Part shown: positions 1 through 5,189 of the stretch, piece after piece
How positions within the stretch are numbered: position 1 is the first letter of the stretch
How the letters are laid out: each line of letters opens with the position of its first letter
From: CAZALT01 sp964485515
GTDB lineage: Bacteria; Actinomycetota; Acidimicrobiia; Acidimicrobiales; Acidimicrobilacustridaceae
Length of the DNA stretch: 5,530 nucleotides
Direction: 5' to 3'
Assembly (NCBI GenBank): GCA_964485515.1
Contig: CAZALT010000207.1
Location: 1-5,530 of the forward strand
Notes under the pieces: generated by a model
The model's input: only the letters and a program-made list of their open reading frames with translations
Database searches by the model: none
What the model was told of the DNA's origin: nothing
Made by a program: the position numbers and the translations under genes

Positions 1-487
1 TGGTCGACACGTAGGGCAGACGGTCGAACCCGTAGGCGAGCAGACCTGACGCCGACGCCGTGTTGACGACATGGCCGTGGCCCTGCTCCAACAGGTGTGG
101 GAGGAACACGAGGTTGCTGCGGGCGATGCTCATCAGGTTGAGGTCCACGACGCGTTCCCACGCGGAGATCGGCAAGGACTCGGGCGGTCCCATGGCGAGC
201 ACGCCGACGTTGTTCATGACGAGATCGAGGCGGCCGAACTGGGCCAAGCACAGGTCGCGCAGTGCTTCGAGGTCGGCTTGCTCGGCCACGTTGACGGCGA
301 GGCTCGCGGCGTCGCTGCCCGCGGCACGCGCCAGCTCAGCGGTCTCGGCGGCGCGTTCGGCGTCGAGGTCGCTGGCCACCACCGCGCAGCCGCGGGCGGC
401 AAGTGAGACGGCGGTTGCCCGACCGATGCCGCTGCCGGCGCCGGTGATGACCGCGGCATTGCCGTGGAGTTCGAGGGGGATGGTCAT
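1..487 (-). CDS. SDR family oxidoreductase (partial, C-terminus beyond left edge)
   Basis: This is the N-terminal 162 residues of a classical short-chain dehydrogenase/reductase, a cytoplasmic NAD(P)-dependent alcohol/ketone oxidoreductase. The reading frame is open to the window edge. Visible motifs are the Rossmann glycine motif TGAGSGIG at residues 15-22, an acidic Asp40 at the end of the second strand (favouring NAD over NADP), NNVG at 92-95 in place of the usual NNAG, the catalytic-tetrad Asn117 (in DLNL), Ser145 (in NTASASG) and Tyr159. The YxxxK lysine would be residue 163, just outside the window. The ATG overlaps the TGA of the upstream aldehyde dehydrogenase gene (ATGA, 4 nt), and an AAGGCGG Shine-Dalgarno-like stretch lies at 498-504, about 10 nt before it. 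Overlap and shared strand indicate one operon and probably one pathway, for example alcohol to aldehyde to acid. The fold is certain; the substrate is unknown. Confidence 0.93.
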   Translation of the reverse strand, partial: MTIPLELHGNAAVITGAGSGIGRATAVSLAARGCAVVASDLDAERAAETAELARAAGSDAASLAVNVAEQADLEALRDLCLAQFGRLDLVMNNVGVLAMGPPESLPISAWERVVDLNLMSIARSNLVFLPHLLEQGHGHVVNTASASGLLAYGFDRLPYVST

Positions 488-1947
488 GCGATTGCCACCG
501 CCTTGGTGCGGACGAACTCGAGGAGGCCTTCGAGGCCGCCTTCTCGCCCGTACCCGGAGATGCCGGCGCCGCCGAAGGGCAGCTCGCAACCGACAACAGG
601 TGGTGCGCCGTTGACGTAGACGCCGCCGGCTTCGAGCCGGGGGACGAGGCGGTTGATGCGGTGGACGTCGCTGGTCCAGAGGTACGACGCGAGCCCGTAG
701 GCGGTTCCGTTGGCGATCTCGATTGCCTCGTCTTCGTCGCGGAAGCGGATGATCGACAGGACGGGCCCGAAGACCTCGACTTGGGCGATCTCGCTGGCGG
801 GGTCGACGTCGCCGAACACGGTGGGCTCGACGAAGAAGCCGTCGGCCAGGTCCCCGGTGGGGACGCCGCCGCCGAAGAGGAGCTTGCCGGCGCCGTCGGC
901 CTGGGCCCGTTCGATCATGGCGATGATCCGCTCTTGGGCGGCTCGGCTGACGACGGGGCCCATCCCGGTGGAGGCGTCGAAGGGGTCGCCGAGGGTGATG
1001 TCGCGGGTGAAGCCGATGACCTTGTCGACGACCTCGTCGTAGACGCTGTCGTGCACCAGCAACCGGGTTGCCAGAGCGCAGCCTTGACCGGCCAGGGTCT
1101 GGTGCACCGACGCGGTGATGATGAACGCGACCGCTTCGAGATCGGCGTCGGGAAACACCAGGCACGCCGACTTGCCGCCGAGCTCGAGCACGGCAGGCTT
1201 CAGGTTCTCGGCGCAGTCGGCGAGGATCGCCCGTGCCGCGGTGGGACCGCCGGTGAAGCTGATCTTCTGGACCTTCGGATGCCGGACCAGCGCCTGGCCG
1301 GCTTCGGCGGTGCCGGGCACGACGTTGACGACACCCGACGGGATACCCGCCTCGCGGACGAGCCCCATGAAGTGCTCCATGGCGTAAGGGGTCAGCTCTG
1401 ATGGCTTGATCACCACGGTGTTGCCGGCGGCCAGCGCAGGGAGGACCTTCATGCCCACCGAGACGAGCGGACCGTTCCAGGTGATGATGATCCCGACGAC
1501 CCCGTAGGGCTCGGGGACCGTGTACGCGAGCTCCCGGCCGTGAGCGGGCGACGACGCGACCCGTCCTTCGATCTTGTCGGCCCAGCCGGCGTAGTACCGG
1601 GCGTAGTCCACGACCGACGTGGCGGTGAAGTGGGCGATGCCGTAGGTCATGCCGTTGTCGAGCACCGACAGTCGTGCCAGCTCCTCTTTGGACTGCTCGA
1701 GCAGGTCGGCCAGGTGGACGAGCGCATCGCGGCGTTGCCACGGCGTCCAGGTTCGCCACGACTCGAAGGCCGTGCTGGCGGCCTCCACGGCGTCGTCGAC
1801 ATCCTCGGCGCCGGCCAGTGGCACCGGTCCCTGGACCTCGCCGGTCGCGGCGAAGACGTGCTGGTGCACACCTCCCGTTCCGGTGGTGCGTTGTTCGTCC
1901 CCGATGTGCAGGTGCACCTTGGGCACCGTGCGATCGACCGTCTCCAT
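484..1947 (-). CDS. NAD-dependent aldehyde dehydrogenase (ALDH superfamily)
   Basis: A complete 487-residue aldehyde dehydrogenase, the normal length for the family, oxidising an aldehyde to its carboxylic acid in the cytoplasm. Landmarks: oxyanion-hole Asn158 in TWNGP (usually PWNFP), Lys181 and Glu184 in KPSE (the Glu suggests NAD rather than NADP), FTGG at 231-234 in place of FTGS, the general base Glu255 in LELGGKS, the nucleophile Cys290 in GQGC, and Glu391 in EVFGP. I chose the ATG at 1947 because AAAGGGGAA (1951-1959) is a good ribosome binding site 5 nt before it. The frame is open for another 127 codons upstream, but that stretch is antisense to the neighbouring SDR, lacks family similarity and would swallow the promoter region. 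The TGA overlaps the ATG of the downstream SDR, so the two are coupled. The aldehyde substrate is not deducible. Confidence 0.96.
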   Translation of the reverse strand: METVDRTVPKVHLHIGDEQRTTGTGGVHQHVFAATGEVQGPVPLAGAEDVDDAVEAASTAFESWRTWTPWQRRDALVHLADLLEQSKEELARLSVLDNGMTYGIAHFTATSVVDYARYYAGWADKIEGRVASSPAHGRELAYTVPEPYGVVGIIITWNGPLVSVGMKVLPALAAGNTVVIKPSELTPYAMEHFMGLVREAGIPSGVVNVVPGTAEAGQALVRHPKVQKISFTGGPTAARAILADCAENLKPAVLELGGKSACLVFPDADLEAVAFIITASVHQTLAGQGCALATRLLVHDSVYDEVVDKVIGFTRDITLGDPFDASTGMGPVVSRAAQERIIAMIERAQADGAGKLLFGGGVPTGDLADGFFVEPTVFGDVDPASEIAQVEVFGPVLSIIRFRDEDEAIEIANGTAYGLASYLWTSDVHRINRLVPRLEAGGVYVNGAPPVVGCELPFGGAGISGYGREGGLEGLLEFVRTKAVAIA

Positions 1948-2032
1948 GAGTTCCCCTTTGTCCGGGCTAAGCCGTACAGCGTTATGATTAAGCTCCTTGA
2001 CTTGACCGCACTGCCGTGGTTTTGTCAACCCC
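1948..2032. promoter_or_regulatory. Divergent promoter/operator region between the ALDH operon and the SDR gene
   Basis: These 85 bp separate two divergently transcribed genes and are visibly richer in A/T than their surroundings. On the plus strand TATGAT (1983-1988) is a good -10-like hexamer, but its best -35 partner (TTGTCC, 1958-1963) is weak and 19 bp away. TTATGATTAA (1982-1991) could supply A/T-rich -10 sequence in both directions. On the minus strand a perfect TTGACA (2028-2023) is present, but the hexamer 17 bp downstream (TCAAGT) is poor. A direct repeat TTGACTTGAC (1997-2006) and an inverted GTCAA (2024-2028) could be operator half-sites. The location makes a regulatory role likely; exact promoter assignment is tentative. 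Confidence 0.5.
1951..1959 (-). promoter_or_regulatory. Ribosome binding site of the aldehyde dehydrogenase gene
   Basis: On the minus strand this reads AAAGGGGAA, followed by 5 nt and ATG. It fixes the start at 1947 against the much longer open frame that extends to 2328. Confidence 0.75.
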
Positions 2033-2806
2033 ATGACTGCTTCTGAACTCTTTGATCTGACCGACAAGGTCGCCGTGATCACCGGCGGCGCTGGGGGAAT
2101 CGGCGTCGTGTACGCCGAAGCGCTAGCCGAGGCCGGCGCCTCGGTCGTCGTGGCCGACGTGAACCTCGACGCCGCGACCGCCACCGCCGAGTCCTTGGTC
2201 GCCAAGGGCCACCGCGTGGTCGGCGTCAGCGTCGACGTGCGCTCGGCCGAGTCCACTGCGGCGATGGCCGCAGCTGCCGTCGACGCCTTCGGCGGCATCG
2301 ACATCTTGGTGAACAACGCGGCGATCATGGTCGACCTCCCGCCTTACGGCTTGGGCGACATCCCGGTCGGCGAGTGGGACCGCGTCATGGACGTCAACCT
2401 GCGCGGCCCGCTGCTGTGCTCGCAGGCCGTGCTGCCCTCGATGGAGGCGCGCGGTGGAGGACGCATCGTCAACGGCCTGTCCGCCGGCGCGTTCATGGCC
2501 GGTGGCATCTACGGCGTGAGCAAGTTTGCCCTGCACGGCCTGACCCTGAACCTGGCCTCGGAGTTCGGCCACCGCGGCATCAACGTGAACGCCATCGCCC
2601 CCGGGCTCGTCGACAACGAAAGCGCGTACGTCGCGCTGCCCAAGGACTCCCCGTTCCGCGACATGATCGCCGCGACCATTCCCGGCAAGCCGTCGGGGCC
2701 GCCCCAGGATCTGGTCGGCGCCCTCCTGTTGCTGGTCTCCCCTGCCGGCGACTGGATCAACGGCCAGACCATCCTCATCGACGGCGGCTGGATCAGCAGG
2801 TTCTGA
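2033..2806 (+). CDS. SDR family oxidoreductase (complete, 257 aa)
   Basis: A full-length classical short-chain dehydrogenase/reductase, about the usual 250 residues. Motifs in order: TGGAGGIG glycine loop at 17-24, Asp42 after the second strand (NAD preference), DV at 68-69, NNAA at 94-97, catalytic Asn122 (in DVNL), Ser150 (in NGLSAG), Tyr160 and Lys164 (YGVSK), APG at 189-191 and a C-terminal IDGG near 249-252. The Ser-Tyr spacing is 10 residues, shorter than the usual 12-13, giving a tight active-site loop. The ATG at 2033 is the natural N-terminus for the family, with about 12 residues before the first strand, yet no Shine-Dalgarno sequence precedes it; the upstream bases are T/C-rich, so the mRNA may be leaderless or weakly initiated. 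It is divergent from the ALDH-SDR operon and lies 104 bp upstream of the solute receptor gene. It probably oxidises or reduces an alcohol/ketone in the same catabolic route; the substrate is unknown. Confidence 0.95.
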   Translation: MTASELFDLTDKVAVITGGAGGIGVVYAEALAEAGASVVVADVNLDAATATAESLVAKGHRVVGVSVDVRSAESTAAMAAAAVDAFGGIDILVNNAAIMVDLPPYGLGDIPVGEWDRVMDVNLRGPLLCSQAVLPSMEARGGGRIVNGLSAGAFMAGGIYGVSKFALHGLTLNLASEFGHRGINVNAIAPGLVDNESAYVALPKDSPFRDMIAATIPGKPSGPPQDLVGALLLLVSPAGDWINGQTILIDGGWISRF

Positions 2807-2826
2807 CCCGCACGACGGCGAGCGAG

Positions 2827-2855
2827 CGACTGAGGTCGAGGGGCTGACCTCGTCG
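2827..2855 (+). terminator. Hairpin between SDR and receptor genes (possible terminator or attenuator)
   Basis: CGAC (2827-2830), a single bulged T, and GAGGTC (2832-2837) pair with GACCTC (2846-2851) and GTCG (2852-2855) across an 8-nt loop, giving 10 base pairs. It begins 20 nt after the SDR stop codon. No T-tract follows, so it is not a canonical intrinsic terminator. It could instead be a partial terminator or an RNA-stabilising element between co-transcribed genes. Confidence 0.4.
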
Positions 2856-2894
2856 CACTGCGTACCGCGCACCACACACGACAGACATCTCAAC

Positions 2895-2900
2895 GAGGGG
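2895..2900 (+). promoter_or_regulatory. Ribosome binding site of the substrate-binding protein gene
   Basis: GAGGGG lies 10 nt before the ATG at 2911, a slightly long but workable spacing. A second purine patch, GAGAG at 2904-2908, sits too close to be the main site. It supports the start at 2911. Confidence 0.6.
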
Positions 2901-2910
2901 AACGAGAGCA

Positions 2911-4221
2911 ATGATCCGAAACGAAGCGCACGAAGATAAGCAGGGACACCGACGCCCAAAACGAGCCATCGCCGCGGGGGCGGCGCTGCTGCTCATCGCA
3001 GTCATGGGCTGCAGCGACGACAGCTCGACGAGTCCATCAGAGGACAAGACAGAAGACACCGTTGCTGGCGAGACGGCGGCGAATCTGCTTGGTCCAGACG
3101 ACGTCGCGTCCGGAGATCCCATCAAGATCGGTTTGGTGTCCGACGGAAGCACGGAATCCTTCGACAACACCGACGAGCTCCGAGCAGGCCAGGCCATGGC
3201 CGACTACTACAACCAGCATCAAGGAGGCGTCGCAGGTCGCCCCGTCGAGCTCGTCACCTGCGAGACCAACGCCGATCCAGCAGGCGCGGCCGGATGCGCG
3301 AACACCTTCATCACCGAGGACGTCGTCGCCGTGGCGCTCTCACAGTCCGGCGTCGCCAACGACCTGTGGAAGCCGCTGAAGGCGGAAGGGATTCCCACGT
3401 TCTTCACCCAGACCAACGGCGAAGAGATGGAGGCAGACCCGACGACCAGCTTCATGGTTCTCAATCCGAATGCCACCTTCTTCGGCCTCCCCGTCGCGGT
3501 CGCCGACAGCATGAACACGAAGAAGATCGCGTACGTGGTGATCGACGTGCCGCAGGCAGTCGACCTGTTCAAGGGCGCCGGCGCCGCGAAGGTCGAGGCC
3601 GCCGGGTACGAGTCCACGCTGATCCAGGTCCCGATCGGCACGGCTGACATGACCACCCAGATGCAACAGGTCGTCAACAGTGGCGCGGGCGTCGTGCAGG
3701 TGGTCGGCAACGATGCCTTCTGCATCGCCGCGTTCAAGGGGCTCGAGGCCGTCGGCTTCGAGGGAGGTATCACCGCGGTCAACCAGTGCGTCACCGACGC
3801 GACCCGCGAGGCCATGCCCGGCGAGCTCGAGGGGATCAACGTCCTTTCGTCGCTCGCGCTCGGAGCGGTCGACGACCCCAGCTACGAGCTCTACAAAGCC
3901 GTGATGACCGAATACGGCCCCGACGTTCGCGACGTGGACAACTTCATCGCGATGGGCGGGTATGCCGCAGTCGGTTCACTGCTGGCTGCAATGCAGGACC
4001 TCACCGGCGACGTCACTCCTGAAACGGCGGCCACCGCCATCAAATCCATGCCCGAATCCCCGTACCCCGGGGGCGGAGGAATCCTGTTCAAGTGTGGCGG
4101 ATCAGCCGTTCCGACCTCACCAGCGATCTGCACCAACCAGTGGTTGCGCGCCGAGCTCGACGCCAACGGCAACGCCACGACCTACGAGGTCGAGGACTCT
4201 GTAGCTCTGTTCGGAACCTGA
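2911..4221 (+). CDS. ABC transporter substrate-binding lipoprotein, LivJ/LivK-like (type I periplasmic-binding fold)
   Basis: A 436-residue extracytoplasmic solute receptor. Residues 1-33 form a lipoprotein signal: a basic n-region (RRPKR at 14-18), a hydrophobic stretch AIAAGAALLLIAV (19-31) and a lipobox-like VMGC with lipidated Cys34. A Ser/Thr/Asp/Glu-rich linker (35-70) leads to the first core strand, IKIGLVSDGS, at 71-80. The pattern GGVAGRPVELV followed by an NADPAGAAGCANTFI-type segment (105-134) is typical of branched-chain-amino-acid-type receptors, which also serve urea, amide and aromatic-acid transporters. Besides Cys34 there are six cysteines that look like three pairs (117/129, 271/293, 395/407), consistent with disulfides outside the membrane. 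It would hand its ligand to a permease/ATPase complex, but no such genes are in the window. It follows an SDR by 104 bp and ends before a strong hairpin. The family call is firm; the ligand is unknown. Confidence 0.92.
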   Translation: MIRNEAHEDKQGHRRPKRAIAAGAALLLIAVMGCSDDSSTSPSEDKTEDTVAGETAANLLGPDDVASGDPIKIGLVSDGSTESFDNTDELRAGQAMADYYNQHQGGVAGRPVELVTCETNADPAGAAGCANTFITEDVVAVALSQSGVANDLWKPLKAEGIPTFFTQTNGEEMEADPTTSFMVLNPNATFFGLPVAVADSMNTKKIAYVVIDVPQAVDLFKGAGAAKVEAAGYESTLIQVPIGTADMTTQMQQVVNSGAGVVQVVGNDAFCIAAFKGLEAVGFEGGITAVNQCVTDATREAMPGELEGINVLSSLALGAVDDPSYELYKAVMTEYGPDVRDVDNFIAMGGYAAVGSLLAAMQDLTGDVTPETAATAIKSMPESPYPGGGGILFKCGGSAVPTSPAICTNQWLRAELDANGNATTYEVEDSVALFGT

Positions 4222-4349
4222 CCGGGCTCGTCGCGCCTGCTCAATTCGAACCCGGGGCCCCACAGATCATTATCGGGTCCAGAGCGGAGACCTGGTGGTG
4301 GTGATCGCCGCCACCAGGTCTCAAGCGCGTTCGCGGGCCCGACGAGTGG
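4222..4349. other. Convergent intergenic region
   Basis: These 128 bp lie between two converging genes and contain no plausible coding frame. The main content is the hairpin at 4287-4322. Short G/C palindromes (GGGGCCCC at 4254-4261, CGGGCCCG at 4334-4341) are present but are common in DNA of this composition. Confidence 0.7.
4287..4322 (+). terminator. Strong hairpin, probable terminator of the receptor gene
   Basis: GAGACCTGGTGG (4287-4298) is perfectly complementary to CCACCAGGTCTC (4311-4322). Inside that 12-bp stem the plus-strand RNA can add two G-C pairs and two G-U wobbles, leaving a 4-nt GATC loop, for a stem of about 16 bp. In the minus-strand RNA the two wobbles become A-C mismatches, so the structure is better on the plus strand and fits termination of the receptor transcript, whose stop codon is 66 nt upstream. 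No U-tract follows on either side, which resembles the U-less terminators proposed for actinobacteria. It may also block read-through from the converging SDR gene. Confidence 0.65.
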
Positions 4350-5126
4350 TCAACGCGAGCGCATGTCGGGACGCAGGCGGGCGCCGCCGTCGAGGCGGAT
4401 CACCTCGCCGTTCAGGTACGGGTTACGGATGATCGATTCGACGAGCGAGGCGAACTCCTCGGGATGTCCGACGCGCTTTGGGAACGTCACATCTCGGACG
4501 AGCAGTTCCTGCACCTTGGGCGACGAGAGCCGTGGCGTGGCGAACGCCCCGGGCGCCACCGCGCACACCCGGATGCCCAACGGGGCAAGATCTCTCGCCA
4601 TCGGCAACGTCATGGACACCACCGCCCCCTTCGCCGCAGCGTAGGGAACCATCGTGGCCTGCCCATCGAAGGCGCTGATCGACGCCGTCTGCACGATGAC
4701 TCCCCGCTGTCCGTCTTCATCGGGGTCGTTCGAGGTGAACGCCGCGGCGGCGAGACGGGCCAAGTTGAACGGGCCGGTCACGTGGAGCTCGAGGTTGGCC
4801 AGCAGCACGGCCTTGTCCATCACCGTGCCATCCGGCTCCACGAGTCGCCCGCTCGGGATCACGACACCCGTCGCGCTCACCGCGATCGACAACACGCCGA
4901 GCGACCAAGCCGCATCGATCGCCGCGTCGACTGTGGCGTCGTCGGTGCTGACCCCTTCGACGATGTTGACCTTCGAGCCGAGTTCGCTGGCAAGCGCCTT
5001 GGCCCGGTCACCATCGGGGTCGACGACGACCACGCCGACTCCGCTTGTGGCCAGACGGCGGACTGTTGCGGCGCCGAGGCCGCCGGCGCCACCCGCGACG
5101 ATTGCTGATCGTCCCTCGAGTCGCAT
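4350..5126 (-). CDS. SDR oxidoreductase of the HSD17B10 / 3-hydroxyacyl-CoA dehydrogenase type II group
   Basis: A complete 258-residue SDR. The C-terminal two thirds follow the pattern of 17-beta-HSD type 10 (type II 3-hydroxyacyl-CoA dehydrogenase): GVIVQTAS then AFDGQ, YAAAKGAVVSMTLP, ARDLAPLGIRV, VAPGAFATP, and RNPYLNGEVIRLDGG near the end. In that group the enzyme oxidises 3-hydroxyacyl-CoA (including branched-chain intermediates) or hydroxysteroids with NAD. Ser149, Tyr162 and Lys166 are present at standard spacing, and Asp36 suggests NAD. Three positions differ from consensus: the glycine motif is AGGAGGLG (11-18, Ala replacing Thr), the NNAG motif is replaced by SATG (84-87), and the tetrad Asn aligns with His115. 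The ATG at 5126 starts just before the first strand, as expected, but has no clear Shine-Dalgarno. It lies 63 bp downstream of the TetR gene on the same strand, so co-transcription is likely. Activity on CoA esters is inference from family resemblance. Confidence 0.9.
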   Translation of the reverse strand: MRLEGRSAIVAGGAGGLGAATVRRLATSGVGVVVVDPDGDRAKALASELGSKVNIVEGVSTDDATVDAAIDAAWSLGVLSIAVSATGVVIPSGRLVEPDGTVMDKAVLLANLELHVTGPFNLARLAAAAFTSNDPDEDGQRGVIVQTASISAFDGQATMVPYAAAKGAVVSMTLPMARDLAPLGIRVCAVAPGAFATPRLSSPKVQELLVRDVTFPKRVGHPEEFASLVESIIRNPYLNGEVIRLDGGARLRPDMRSR

Positions 5127-5189
5127 CAGGGCGTGACCGCGACGGACGTCGTCGAGCGATTTTCCATTGCGCGCTTCGGACTAGGCGTC

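Noticed and set aside
661..1401. A 246-codon plus-strand open frame inside the ALDH gene
   Set aside because: It is an antisense frame with Gly/Asp/Val-rich composition typical of shadows; the ALDH on the other strand has all catalytic residues.
1948..2328. A 127-codon N-terminal extension of the aldehyde dehydrogenase frame
   Set aside because: It is antisense to a clear SDR gene, is low-complexity Ala/Thr/Ser-rich, adds nothing found in ALDHs, and the ATG at 1947 has a strong ribosome binding site.
2123..2959. A 278-codon minus-strand open frame across the SDR gene
   Set aside because: It is the antisense shadow of a high-GC gene with unmistakable SDR motifs; its translation shows no recognisable domain.
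2924..2975. A twin-arginine export signal in the receptor (RR at residues 14-15)
   Set aside because: The residues after RR (PKRAI) do not fit the RRxFLK pattern, and the VMGC lipobox supports an ordinary lipoprotein signal.
4236..4263. A tRNA T-arm-like stretch (TTCGAA followed by CCCGG) suggesting a tRNA end or attachment site
   Set aside because: The flanking bases do not form a T-stem, there are no D or anticodon arms upstream (that region is the end of the receptor gene), and no integrase or repeat is nearby.
4227..4346. Inverted repeat CTCGTCG (4227-4233) / CGACGAG (4340-4346) flanking the intergenic region
   Set aside because: Only 7 bp, over 100 bp apart, and made of a motif common in this GC-rich DNA; no transposase or target duplication is present.
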